Assembly (NCBI GenBank): GCA_963770535.1 | Contig: CAVYPZ010000002.1 | Coordinates: 1 to 64,000, forward strand | DNA length: 64,000 nucleotides | Reading direction: 5' to 3' | Source of the DNA: RYN-230 sp963770535 | GTDB lineage: Bacteria > Actinomycetota > Actinomycetes > Streptosporangiales > Streptosporangiaceae | In this document: piece after piece, positions 43,170 to 51,776 of the stretch | How the letters are laid out: every line of letters begins with the position of its first letter | Position numbering within the stretch: the stretch's first letter is position 1 | The notes under the pieces: model-generated | Database searches by the model: none | Told to the model about the DNA's origin: nothing | The model's input: the letters and a program-made list of their open reading frames with translations, nothing else | Position numbers and translations under genes: made by a program

Positions 43170-43991
43170 TCAGCTGACCCGGCGCCAGCGTGCCTCGGCC
43201 AGCCCGTATACCCCGAACGCGATCAGGCCGAGCGCGGCGATAATCAGCAGGAACTCACCGAACGGCTGGTTGCGCAGGGTGTGCAGCGCCGTGTCCAGGC
43301 CTGCCGCCTTGGACGGGTCGTAGGTGATGGCCGCGTCGATCACCAGCACGCCGGCCAGCGCGAACACCAGGCCCCGGGCGATGGTGCCTACCGTGCCGAG
43401 CCGCCGCACCGCCTTGCGGGTCTGCGGGCTCATCTCGCCGGTGCGCAGGTGCTTCATGAACTTGTGCCTGGCCCCCTCGACGACCAGCGCCAGGCCGACG
43501 ATCACGATGATCAGCCCGACGATCCCGACCGCGAAACGGCCGCCGGCGTGATGCATGACGCTGGCGGTGACATCCTTCTGCTGGCCCGCCTGGTTGGCCT
43601 TCTTCCCCAGGATGATCTTGAAGGTCAGCACCGCGAAGCTCGCATAGACCAGCCCCCGGACCAGCGACTTGAGCCGGGGGCCGGCGCCGGTGCCCTCACC
43701 GGGGACGCCGAACGCGGCCTCGCTGAGCCGCCACAGCGCATAGCCGACGAAGCCGATGGCGAGCAGCCACAGCGCGACCGCGCCGAAAGGCTGGCTGGCC
43801 ACCAGCTGCAGCGCGCCCTGCTGGTCGGCCTGGTGGCCGCCCTGGCCGATCGCGACCAGGATGGCGACGATGCCGATGAGAATGTAGATCACGCCCCGGG
43901 CGGTCAGCCCCGCCCGGGCCAGGAGCTGCGCCGGGCGGCTGTCCGTGGCCCGCCGGGCCTTCATGGACACGCGCGCTGATGATGAGGACAT
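43170..43991 (-). CDS. DUF1206 membrane protein
   Basis: A 273-residue protein made of three related two-helix repeats, each with an 'ARxGLxARGVIY' type start: 'LLARAGLTARGVIYILIGIV', 'LKSLVRGLVYASFAVLTF' and 'RLGTVGTIARGLVFALAGVL'. This is the DUF1206 architecture, function unknown. I chose the ATG at 43991, with GGAGA 8 nt upstream, over an upstream one at 44057. It is followed at 66 bp by the methyltransferase gene on the same strand. Confidence 0.9.
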   Translation of the reverse strand: MSSSSARVSMKARRATDSRPAQLLARAGLTARGVIYILIGIVAILVAIGQGGHQADQQGALQLVASQPFGAVALWLLAIGFVGYALWRLSEAAFGVPGEGTGAGPRLKSLVRGLVYASFAVLTFKIILGKKANQAGQQKDVTASVMHHAGGRFAVGIVGLIIVIVGLALVVEGARHKFMKHLRTGEMSPQTRKAVRRLGTVGTIARGLVFALAGVLVIDAAITYDPSKAAGLDTALHTLRNQPFGEFLLIIAALGLIAFGVYGLAEARWRRVS

Positions 43992-44049
43992 CACTGTCTC
44001 CGCTCTGAAACGGGAAGAACCGTCCCCCAGGTGCCCCGGTACCGCCGGT

Positions 44050-44577
44050 TCATGCACGCTCTCGCGCGCCGCGCCGGCGGCGCTGCCGGAGCAGCAGCCG
44101 GATCCGCCGCTCGGCGATCTGGTGCGTGTGATAGCTGAGCCACAGGCACACGGCGGCCAGCGGGAGCTCGACCACGGCGCACAGCAGGAACGACTGCCAG
44201 CGCTCGCCCGCCGGGGTGGTCATGCAGTCGAACCACGCGTCCACGATGAGCAGCGTGGCGGTCGCCGAGGCCGCGGTGGTCAGGTACCGGGACCGCCGCA
44301 GCGCGCAGTAGGCCGTGCTGGCCAGCCCGCCGAGCAGGAACACATCGAATCCGGCCCAGGCGATGTCGTAGTTGGGGGACAGCTGGCGGGACGGCAGCGA
44401 CACGGCGATGTACCCGATCCAGGGCAGCAGGATCAGCGAGAATAGCGCGAACGACGGCCCGGCCCAGCGCACCAGGCGTGCATCGTCGGTCAGGACCGCG
44501 TTCTCCGGCTCGGGGGCCGCCCCGACCATCTGGTCGAGCCGGGTGAGCGGGTCCTGCGCATCGGGGGCTGGTGTCAC
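44050..44577 (-). CDS. Four-helix membrane protein
   Basis: A 175-residue protein with four transmembrane segments: 'FALFSLILLPWIGYIAVSLP', 'IAWAGFDVFLLGGLASTAYC', 'YLTTAASATATLLIVDAWFD' and 'FLLCAVVELPLAAVCLWLSY'. The loop 'DCMTTPAGERW' and the basic end 'IRLLLRQRRRRG' are conserved-looking. GTG 44577 has GAGG 8 nt upstream. The frame is open far upstream through other genes but that part is antisense noise. Divergent from the peroxidase gene. Family not recognised. Confidence 0.75.
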   Translation of the reverse strand: MTPAPDAQDPLTRLDQMVGAAPEPENAVLTDDARLVRWAGPSFALFSLILLPWIGYIAVSLPSRQLSPNYDIAWAGFDVFLLGGLASTAYCALRRSRYLTTAASATATLLIVDAWFDCMTTPAGERWQSFLLCAVVELPLAAVCLWLSYHTHQIAERRIRLLLRQRRRRGARERA

Positions 44578-44682
44578 CGTGTACCTCGCCGTCCCGGGCG
44601 GGGCATGAGCCCGGCCCGCGTGCTGTTGCAGGTGTCGTATCAGAGCCCCGATCTTCCCGGCCAGCAGCGAAGGAACCGCATC

Positions 44683-45171
44683 GTGACCGTGCACGACATC
44701 CCGCTCACCTCCCTGGCGGGCCAGCCCGCCTCGCTCGGCGACCTGTCGGGCCGCACCCTGCTCGTGGTCAACGTCGCCTCCAAGTGCGGCCTCACCCCGC
44801 AGTACGAGGGGCTCGAGCGGCTGCACGAGACGTACCGCGACCGCGGGTTCTCGGTCGTCGGCTTCCCCTGCAACCAGTTCGGCGGCCAGGAGCCGGGCAC
44901 GGCCGGCGAGATTGCTGAATTCTGCTCGGCCACCTACGGGGTGAGCTTCCCGCTGATGCAGAAGATCGAGGTCAACGGGCCGGGCCGGCACCCGGTGTAC
45001 GAGGAGCTCACCGCCGTGCCTGACGCGGACGGCGAGGCGGGCGACATCCAGTGGAACTTCGAGAAGTTCCTGGTCGGCCCGGATGGGGCGGTCATCGCCA
45101 GGTTCCGCCCGCGCACCGACCCGGGGGATCCGGCCCTGGTCGCCGCGATCGAGGCGAACCTGCCCGGCTGA
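44683..45171 (+). CDS. Glutathione-peroxidase-family thiol peroxidase
   Basis: A 162-residue thioredoxin-fold peroxidase. Catalytic motifs are 'VVNVASKCGLTPQYEGLE' (peroxidatic Cys, not Sec), 'VVGFPCNQFGGQEPGT' (Gln site, second Cys) and 'IQWNFEKFLVGPDGAVI' (W-N-F). In actinobacteria such enzymes are usually thioredoxin-dependent and reduce H2O2 and lipid peroxides. GAAGGA lies 9 nt before the GTG at 44683. Divergent from the membrane-protein gene at 44577. Confidence 0.92.
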   Translation: MTVHDIPLTSLAGQPASLGDLSGRTLLVVNVASKCGLTPQYEGLERLHETYRDRGFSVVGFPCNQFGGQEPGTAGEIAEFCSATYGVSFPLMQKIEVNGPGRHPVYEELTAVPDADGEAGDIQWNFEKFLVGPDGAVIARFRPRTDPGDPALVAAIEANLPG

Positions 45172-45354
45172 CGGCCAGGCGGCCAGGCGTGCCGGTGACG
45201 CCCGGGTCACGCCGGGGGCGATGGCATGTCTCTGTCTGCTAACTATCTCTCTTACGCACGCAGTGCCGGTGAGGTTTCTGGCATGCTGCTGCGGTCCGCC
45301 TCCACCCGGACGTGACCCCGCGACCAGGCCAGGAAAACTAACTGGAGGCCAGCG

Positions 45355-46722
45355 GTGCTGAGCGTGCCCGAAATCGTTGCGCTGATGCGTGAGGCGGTCC
45401 CCCCGGGAAGGGAGACCCTGGATGACTCGTCCCTGACCCGGCTGCAGCAGCTGACCCGGGCGCTGCTCGAGGCCAAGCCTGGCGCCCGGCAGGAGTATGC
45501 GCGGTTCCTGGCCATCAGCGGCCGGGCGCTCCCGATGCCGGACGGCGACCTGGACGCCTGGCTCGGCGGCATGACGGTGGTCGTGCTGGGCGGCACCGGC
45601 TGCATCGGCTCCACGCTGATGCAGCAGGTGAAGATCCGGCGCCCGGGGCGGCTGGTGAGCGTCGGCCGGGGCCTGACCGACCGTTACCCGCGGCTGCCCG
45701 GTGCCGAGTACGTGCAGGCCGACATCCGGGACCGGCAGCGGCTGGCGGCCGTGCTCGGTGAGATCCGGCCAGATGTGGTTTTCCACGTGGCCGCGCAGCG
45801 CGACCCGGGCCTGGCCGAGCATGAGGTGCACCGGACGCTGAGCACGAACGTGCTCGGCACCCAGAACGTGATCACGGTGGCGGCCGGGTGCGGCGTTCCG
45901 CAGGTCGTGTGCGCGTCCACCGGCAAGGCGCTCCGCCCGTACTCCCCGGATGTCTACACGGCGTCGAAGCGGGTGGCCGAGTGGCTGGTCGCGGGCGCCG
46001 CATCGGCCTGCAGCACCACCACCTACTCGATGGCGCGGTTCACCCACGTGGTGGACAACTCGATCATTCACGGCCGGCTGCTCGACTGGTGCCGGGGCGG
46101 GGTGATCCGCCTGCACAGCGCGGACATCGGCTTCTACGGGGAGTCCGCGCTCGAGTCGGCCCAGCTGCTGCTCGCGGCCGGGCTGGGCGCGCGGCCCGGC
46201 GAGCTGCGCGTGCACGCGATCACCGACCTCGGGTGGCCGGTCACCTTGCTCGACGTGACGCTGGGCGTGCTGGCCCGGACTGGCTCCGCCGCACCGATCT
46301 ACTTCAGCGGCTATGACCGCGGCTACGAGCCCATCCCGTTCCCCGGGCTCTACGACCCGCTGACCGCCGCCGAGGTGAGCCCGCTGCTCAGCGCGTTCGA
46401 GGCGGCCACGGCCCAGGCCATGCCGGGCGGGATGGTGGATGCGTTCCCGCTCGCCGTGACGCCCGGCCCCGAGCTGGACCGGCGGCTGCGGGAACTGGAG
46501 GCGGCGTGCCACGGCACCGAGGATCCCCGGGTGCTGCGTCCCGCGCTGGACCAGCTGTCCTGGGCCCTGCTCGACGCGACCCTCAGCGCCGTGGACCAGC
46601 GGGTGCTGGCCCGGGCCGCGGATCTGACCGCCAGGCATCAGGGCACGCTGATCCCCGAGCACCAGCGGATGCTGGCCGCGATCATCCGCGAGGCCGGGAT
46701 CAGCGCATCCGCTCTCGTGTAA
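45355..46722 (+). CDS. NAD(P)-dependent epimerase/dehydratase (CapD-like SDR)
   Basis: A 455-residue extended SDR. Residues 1-75 form a helical cap; the Rossmann motif 'VVVLGGTGCIGSTLMQQV' follows, then 'EYVQADIRDRQRLAAVL', 'VVFHVAAQRDPGLAEHEV' and the catalytic-type 'YTASKRVAEWLV' (Y-x-x-S-K). The overall order resembles CapD/FlaA1 nucleotide-sugar dehydratases. The start is a GTG at 45355. It converges on the glycosyltransferase operon and may supply a sugar for it (inference from position). Confidence 0.8.
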   Translation: MLSVPEIVALMREAVPPGRETLDDSSLTRLQQLTRALLEAKPGARQEYARFLAISGRALPMPDGDLDAWLGGMTVVVLGGTGCIGSTLMQQVKIRRPGRLVSVGRGLTDRYPRLPGAEYVQADIRDRQRLAAVLGEIRPDVVFHVAAQRDPGLAEHEVHRTLSTNVLGTQNVITVAAGCGVPQVVCASTGKALRPYSPDVYTASKRVAEWLVAGAASACSTTTYSMARFTHVVDNSIIHGRLLDWCRGGVIRLHSADIGFYGESALESAQLLLAAGLGARPGELRVHAITDLGWPVTLLDVTLGVLARTGSAAPIYFSGYDRGYEPIPFPGLYDPLTAAEVSPLLSAFEAATAQAMPGGMVDAFPLAVTPGPELDRRLRELEAACHGTEDPRVLRPALDQLSWALLDATLSAVDQRVLARAADLTARHQGTLIPEHQRMLAAIIREAGISASALV

Positions 46723-46729
46723 GGCGTCG

Positions 46730-48478
46730 TTAGCGCCGGACCCAGACGTAGTAGATGACGCTGTGATCCCCGTTGGGGATGGCCGCCGCGAGCTGGTAGT
46801 CAGGATCAGACCGCAGGGTGCGGGCGAGAACATCGTCCAGGGCCGGGGTGACCTGGCCGTTGTAGGCGACGACCCGGAAGTACCCGGCCTTGATCGCGGC
46901 CACGTAGCCCGCGTCGCCGGTCAGGTACTGCCCCTTGTCGGTGTAGCCGATGAAGTACGTGGACGTGAACTGGTCCGGCTGCGCGTCCCGGTGGCCGCGC
47001 AGGTAGTAGATGGGGACCTCGTCCACCTCGACCAGGTAGTGCGCGCCGGGGGCGAGGTGGCGTGACATGACCCTGACGAAGCCCGCGGAGTCCGGCCAGG
47101 CGTTGAAGAGGTTGTTCGCCTGCGTCATCCCGATGACCAGCGCCACTCCCCAGATCGCGATGCCGACCTGGGCGCGGCGGAAATGGTCGCCGATGATGCG
47201 GGCCAGCCCGATCCCCGCGCAGGGGGCGGCGAAGAACAGCCCGAACCCGATGTGCTTCTGCAGCGACGTGAGCGTGTGGATGTGGATCTGGTCCGCGGGG
47301 GCCAGCAGCGCGGTCGCGGTCAGGACGACGCCCAGCAGGATCCGCCAGGCCCGCCCGCCGCCCGCCGCGATCTGCTCGCCCGGCTCGGTCTGCGGCCGGA
47401 GGGCGTAGCCCACCGCGCCGATCAGCGCCAGCGCGAACGGCAGGCCGCCCCACAGGACGCTGTCACGCAGCAGGACCAGGGCCGGGGTCGTGCCCTGGAA
47501 CCGGGCCGTGGTGGTGAACCTGATCCCGGTCAGGTAGTCGGCCCCGGCCAGGCGCAGGGCCAGGGCCAGCATCCCGGCGACGACCGCGCCCAGCGCCACC
47601 GGGGGGATCAGGGCCTTGCGTCCCCTCTGCGGCCACGCGGCCAGCGCGGCCAGGACCACGATGGTCGGCACGAACAGCGCAGAGGCGTACTTGGTGGCCA
47701 CCGCGAGCGCGATCGGCGGCGCCGCCAGCAGGTAGACCGGCCAGCGGAACGTGACGGTCCGGACGACGATCCAGGTGGCCAGCGCGAGCAGGAACAGGGC
47801 AGGGGCGTCGTAGGTGGCCAGGTGCCCGAGGAAGAGCGCTGACTCGGTCACCGAGAAGACCGCGGCCGCGCACAAGCCGACCCGCTCGTTGAACAGCCGC
47901 CTGGTCAGCGAGTACAGCAGGGCGGTCGTGCCCAGCATCGCGATCAGGCTGACCGTCCGGGCGGCGGCCAGCCCGCCGGCGTCATCAGCCAGCGCGCCGA
48001 GGACCGGGTACAGGACGGGGGCGCCGGAGAAGTATGAGGCGTAGTTGCCCTGCAGCGGCGCGCCGTGCAGCAGGTGGCCGAGTTCCATGTGGCCGCTGTA
48101 CAGGTACAGGGCCTCGTCCTCGAACGCCGTGTTGCTCATCCGCAGGGTCAGCGCCGCCTGCACGCACAAGATGGCCAGGAGGACGGCCCGGCTGATCCAT
48201 GTCCGCCGGCGGCTCGAGGTGACGCTCGGCCTGGGGCCCGGCCCGTGCTTCCCGCCAGGCGGCCGCAGCACCCGGGTGCTCTCGCCCGGGACGTCCGGGG
48301 ACGCGGGAGGTTCCGCAGTGCCCGCCGGGTCGCCGGACTGCCCGGTGAACTTGGCCAGCATCACGGTGTCAACCACGTCCGGCCAGACCGGGGGGCGCGC
48401 GTTCGCCGGGGTAGCCCGGTCCTGGCGGACCGGGCCCGGGCGCCCGGGAGGCGCCGGGTTATGCGGCCGCCTGCTCAT
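46730..48478 (-). CDS. Membrane glycosyltransferase, GT39/ArnT-like
   Basis: A 582-residue polytopic protein. After a 90-residue Pro-rich cytoplasmic leader come about 11 helices. The first periplasmic loop contains 'MSNTAFEDEALYLYSGHMEL', the acidic D/E-D-E motif of lipid-phosphosugar-dependent transferases (PMT/ArnT class). 'GHLATYDAPALFLLALATW' and 'IHIHTLTSLQKHIGFGLFF' are later conserved-looking loops. The C-terminal 100 residues form a soluble extracytoplasmic domain. Its ATG overlaps the stop of the GH26 gene (ATGA), so it is the last gene of a three-gene operon. Confidence 0.82.
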   Translation of the reverse strand: MSRRPHNPAPPGRPGPVRQDRATPANARPPVWPDVVDTVMLAKFTGQSGDPAGTAEPPASPDVPGESTRVLRPPGGKHGPGPRPSVTSSRRRTWISRAVLLAILCVQAALTLRMSNTAFEDEALYLYSGHMELGHLLHGAPLQGNYASYFSGAPVLYPVLGALADDAGGLAAARTVSLIAMLGTTALLYSLTRRLFNERVGLCAAAVFSVTESALFLGHLATYDAPALFLLALATWIVVRTVTFRWPVYLLAAPPIALAVATKYASALFVPTIVVLAALAAWPQRGRKALIPPVALGAVVAGMLALALRLAGADYLTGIRFTTTARFQGTTPALVLLRDSVLWGGLPFALALIGAVGYALRPQTEPGEQIAAGGGRAWRILLGVVLTATALLAPADQIHIHTLTSLQKHIGFGLFFAAPCAGIGLARIIGDHFRRAQVGIAIWGVALVIGMTQANNLFNAWPDSAGFVRVMSRHLAPGAHYLVEVDEVPIYYLRGHRDAQPDQFTSTYFIGYTDKGQYLTGDAGYVAAIKAGYFRVVAYNGQVTPALDDVLARTLRSDPDYQLAAAIPNGDHSVIYYVWVRR

Positions 48479-49473
48479 TTCCGCAGGCTGGCAAGGCTCA
48501 GCCCGGCGATGTCACCCGCGATGGCCGCGCGCACGACAGGGCGTGATTCGATGCGCCAGTCGACGCCCTGCTTGTTGTAGTCGAACCAGACGAACCCGAG
48601 CACGCCAGGATGCTGGGTCACCCCGTCAACCAGCTGCTTCGCGCACGCCGCCGCGGCCGGGCCGGTCTCGATGGCCGTCTCGGCGATGATGAACGGCTTG
48701 CCGGTGAACCGCCTGATCTCAGCCATCGTGGGCTGATACAGCGTGGCGAAGGTGTGCGGGCCGGTCGTCGCGAAATACCCGGTGAGCCCTACCCAGCTGA
48801 CGTAGGCCCGGCCCGGCCAGTAGGCCCGGAGCTGGACCTGGGGCACCGGGTTGATGATGTTGGGGTTCCACACCCAGATCACGTTGGCCGCCCCGGCCCG
48901 GGCGAACAGGTCATGGATGTGCCGCCAGGCCGCCACGAACTGGGCCGGGGTGGCCTGGCTGGTTCCCCACGGATACCAGTTGCCATTCATCTCGTGGCCG
49001 AAGCTGATCGCGACCGGGAGGTTCAGCGCGCGGACCGCCGTGGCGAAGCGGGTGATGTAGCGGTCGCTGTGGCCCGCGGCGATGGACTGGACACTGACCC
49101 CGAACGGTTCCCAGGCCATGTAGTACAGCGCCCCGTAGGACCAGGCGTTGGTCACGGCCGGGGAGTCCAGTGGCCTGCCCCAGGCCACGTACTGGCCGAT
49201 CAGGTTGGGCTTGCGGCCGATGTTGGCCGCGAAGTTCTCGACCGGGGCCAGCGAGTCAGGTGCGCCATCGGTCTCGATCCCGAAGTACTTCCCGGTGGCC
49301 GGGTGAAGCAGCCCGGAGACGCTGTAGGGCGCGGCGCTGCCCGGCCGGGTGCCCGGCGGGGAGCCTGCCGTGGCGTTCTGGCCGCTGGTGGTCGCGGTGG
49401 TGGGCGGGGACAGCAGCCCGCACCCGCTGAGGCACAGCAGCAGCCCCAGCAGGGCGGCCCGGATGATCTTCAC
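48475..49473 (-). CDS. GH26-type glycoside hydrolase lipoprotein
   Basis: A 332-residue secreted enzyme. The lipobox 'LLLCLSGCGLL' predicts lipid anchoring on the outer face. The GH26 (beta-mannanase-like) barrel has the acid/base Glu in 'ISFGHEMNGNWYPWG' and the nucleophile in 'PFIIAETAIETGP', plus 'NVIWVWNPNIINPVP'. GTG 49473 overlaps the stop of the GT2 gene (GTGA). Such a hydrolase beside a cellulose-synthase-like gene suggests trimming or release of the polymer, as cellulase partners do in bacterial cellulose operons. Confidence 0.85.
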   Translation of the reverse strand: MKIIRAALLGLLLCLSGCGLLSPPTTATTSGQNATAGSPPGTRPGSAAPYSVSGLLHPATGKYFGIETDGAPDSLAPVENFAANIGRKPNLIGQYVAWGRPLDSPAVTNAWSYGALYYMAWEPFGVSVQSIAAGHSDRYITRFATAVRALNLPVAISFGHEMNGNWYPWGTSQATPAQFVAAWRHIHDLFARAGAANVIWVWNPNIINPVPQVQLRAYWPGRAYVSWVGLTGYFATTGPHTFATLYQPTMAEIRRFTGKPFIIAETAIETGPAAAACAKQLVDGVTQHPGVLGFVWFDYNKQGVDWRIESRPVVRAAIAGDIAGLSLASLRK

Positions 49474-51086
49474 GGCGCGGAACCCGCTCTCGGCTGGATG
49501 AGGATCCGGCCGACCACCACGAGCTGGAAGAGGCCGAGGACGAACAGGAGGAAGAAGTTGTAGGGATCCATGGTCATCATGCGCCACAGGGCCAGCCCGG
49601 CCCACAGTGCCGCGGTTCCGCCGCTCCACAGGATCAGGCCGGCCCAGAAGCGCCGCCGGCCGTCCTGCTGGGTTGCGCCGCTGCCGGATGGCTGCCAGCC
49701 GCGCAGCCGTCCGCGGATGATGTCCGCGAGGGCGAAGACGTGCGCCCAGCCGGAGATGACCCGTACGGACCAGGCTTCGAGCCGGTACGGGGCGCGGTGC
49801 CACATCGGGTAGATCACGCCCGCGTAGAACAGCACCGGGGCAATGAAGATCAGGTTGCGCAGCAGCAGGGTGCCCGGCACGAACAGGAGCATGCCGATGG
49901 CCAGCGCGGGCGCAATGAACGTGAACACCGCGGTGTACACGTAGCCGATGAACCCGGTCAGGTAGCACAGCCGGGTATAGAGCGGCATCCTGGTCGCCCA
50001 GAAGATCCGGTCTTTCAGCAGGCTCATGGTGCCCGAGCACCAGCGGTACTGCTGGTTCAGGAACGCCAGGATGTTGTCCGGGCAGTTGCCGGTGGACAGC
50101 GCGACCGGCAGGTAGTACAGCCGCCAGCCCAGCCGGTGCAGGTCGAAGCCGGTCCACAGATCTTCTGAATGCTCCGCGAGCGACATGCCGCCGTTGGGCT
50201 CCAGGGCCGCGCGCCGGTAGAGCGCGCAGCTTCCCACGCAGATCGCCCCGCCCTTCTTGGCCCGGGCCGTCTGGATGGACCGGTAAAAGAGCTCCTGAAT
50301 GGCGCCGGCGCCGCGCTCGACCCAGGTCTGCTGATCCAGCACATGGAAGAACTGGGGGGTCTGGACGATCCCGACGTTCGGGTACATGTCCAGGTAGGGC
50401 ACGGTCTCCTGGAGCGTGTCCGGGCGGGGGGCGAAGTCCGCATCCAGCAGCAGGATGTACTCACCCTCGGAGATCTGGAAACCGAAGCGGAGGTTGCCCG
50501 CCTTCTTGAACCAGCCCCGGTCCGGGCGGGTGGCGTAGGCGAACCCGAACTGGCGGGCCATGGCCTTCAGTACCGGGCTGGCCGAGTCGTCGAGCACATA
50601 GGGCGTGACCTGGCCCGGGTAATGGTTGCGCAGCCTGGCCACGTGCGACCAGGCGTTGCGGAGAACCTCGATCGGCTCGCCGCAGACCGGCAGGAACACG
50701 TCCACCGACGGGTAGCGCCGGGGTGCCCAGGCGGCCACGATGCGCTTGTGCTCGTCCAGGTCGAAGCTGCGGCTCATCCCGTCCACGGTCAGTGACAGCA
50801 GGAAGCAGAACGCCCCGAACAGCGCGAACGGCGCGTAGACGGCGAACCAGGGGGAGTTCTCCACCATCCTGACCTGGCTGTACACCAGCGGGGGAAAGCT
50901 GAGTGCCATGCAGAGGGTGAGCACCCAGATGTGCCGGCGGACGTAGGAGTACTTCTCGCTGTCCAGCGGCGGGGACGGCAGCACCGGGGGCACCGAATCG
51001 CGGGAAGGCGGGGGGACAAGCGTCCGGCGCCTGCGGTGCCGTGGTGCTGCCCGGGAACCCCCCCTGCGTTCGATGACGCCAGCCAT
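49470..51086 (-). CDS. Cellulose-synthase-like processive glycosyltransferase (GT2)
   Basis: A 538-residue membrane GT2. Two N-terminal helices; the cytosolic catalytic domain has 'VDVFLPVCGEPIEVLRNAW', 'PYVLDDSASPVLKAMARQF', the metal motif 'GEYILLLDADFAPRPDTL' (DxD), 'AEHSEDLWTGFDLHRLGW' (E-D base) and 'LNQQYRWCSGTMSL' (Q-x-x-R-W). Six C-terminal helices form the channel. This matches BcsA-like polymer synthases but without a PilZ domain. I chose the ATG at 51086 with AAGGG upstream; ATG 51104 is an alternative. It is the first gene of the GT2-GH26-GT39 operon. Confidence 0.9.
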   Translation of the reverse strand: MAGVIERRGGSRAAPRHRRRRTLVPPPSRDSVPPVLPSPPLDSEKYSYVRRHIWVLTLCMALSFPPLVYSQVRMVENSPWFAVYAPFALFGAFCFLLSLTVDGMSRSFDLDEHKRIVAAWAPRRYPSVDVFLPVCGEPIEVLRNAWSHVARLRNHYPGQVTPYVLDDSASPVLKAMARQFGFAYATRPDRGWFKKAGNLRFGFQISEGEYILLLDADFAPRPDTLQETVPYLDMYPNVGIVQTPQFFHVLDQQTWVERGAGAIQELFYRSIQTARAKKGGAICVGSCALYRRAALEPNGGMSLAEHSEDLWTGFDLHRLGWRLYYLPVALSTGNCPDNILAFLNQQYRWCSGTMSLLKDRIFWATRMPLYTRLCYLTGFIGYVYTAVFTFIAPALAIGMLLFVPGTLLLRNLIFIAPVLFYAGVIYPMWHRAPYRLEAWSVRVISGWAHVFALADIIRGRLRGWQPSGSGATQQDGRRRFWAGLILWSGGTAALWAGLALWRMMTMDPYNFFLLFVLGLFQLVVVGRILIQPRAGSAP

Positions 51087-51349
51087 CGCGACCCTTTTCT
51101 CCATCCGGAAGCCAGTGACGGGCCCGGACGCAAGGCACGAACGAACCGGGCGGGGCTTCAGAGGATTGTAAGGTCCGGATGATCGCCAGTGCGGTGAGAA
51201 CAACCGAATTGGCCGGGTCTCTCCGGACAGTTCACAGTCGCCCGGCTACTCTCCGCAGTTTCCTGGGGTGATTACCCTCGGTCACATTCAGGGCGCCAGG
51301 GGCCTGCGGCATATCCTGCTCAGTGGAGAGCGTCAACGGGCTGAGAGCT

Positions 51350-51775
51350 ATGGCGGAGGCGGTCATGGGACTGATGGACAAGGTCAGGGCGCAGGGCACG
51401 CAGATCGCCCAGATGGCCCAGGAGACGGCGCGGGAGGGCAAGGTCAAGCTGGATCAGGCCAACGCGAAGCGCCGGGCTGACGCGATGTTCCGCGATCTGG
51501 GCGCGACGGTGTACGCCGAGCGCACTGGGCGGGGTACCCCGGACAGCAAGGACAAGATCGACCGCCTGGTGGAGGCGCTGTCCCGGCAGGAGGCGTCCCA
51601 GGGCCTGGGCGACCCGGACGGCACGGGGACGGGCAGCACGGGAACGGGCAGCACGGGAACGGGCAGCACGGGAACGGGGAGCACGGGGACGGGCAGCACG
51701 GGAACGGGGAGCACGGGAACGGGCAGCACGGGAACTGGGAGCACGCCGCCGCAAGACCCGCCGCCGGCCAGCTAG
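51350..51775 (+). CDS. Small helical protein with TGTGS repeat tail
   Basis: A 141-residue protein. The N-terminal 85 residues are an amphipathic helix pair ('MDKVRAQGTQIAQMAQETAR', 'EGKVKLDQANAKRRADAMFR', 'DLGATVYAERTGRG') similar to small actinobacterial coiled-coil proteins of unknown role. The tail has eight perfect TGTGS units, then 'TPPQDPPPAS'. The ATG at 51350 follows GAGAG; a GTG at 51323 is in frame. It ends 2 bp from the convergent LytR-CpsA-Psr gene. Confidence 0.75.
   Translation: MAEAVMGLMDKVRAQGTQIAQMAQETAREGKVKLDQANAKRRADAMFRDLGATVYAERTGRGTPDSKDKIDRLVEALSRQEASQGLGDPDGTGTGSTGTGSTGTGSTGTGSTGTGSTGTGSTGTGSTGTGSTPPQDPPPAS
51623..51742 (+). repeat. Eight 15-bp in-frame tandem repeats
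   Basis: The unit ACGGGAACGGGCAGC, with mainly A/G and C/G swaps at two positions, repeats eight times and encodes TGTGS each time. Copy number changes would keep the frame. Confidence 0.9.
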
Positions 51776-51776
51776 G

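Noticed and set aside
44050..46833. Long minus-strand frame of 927 residues across the peroxidase and epimerase genes
   Set aside because: Only the last 175 codons (44050-44577) look like protein. The rest is His/Gly/Arg/Gln-rich antisense of genes with clear motifs on the plus strand.
51623..51742. CRISPR-like array
   Set aside because: The 15-bp units are contiguous with no spacers and encode TGTGS in frame.
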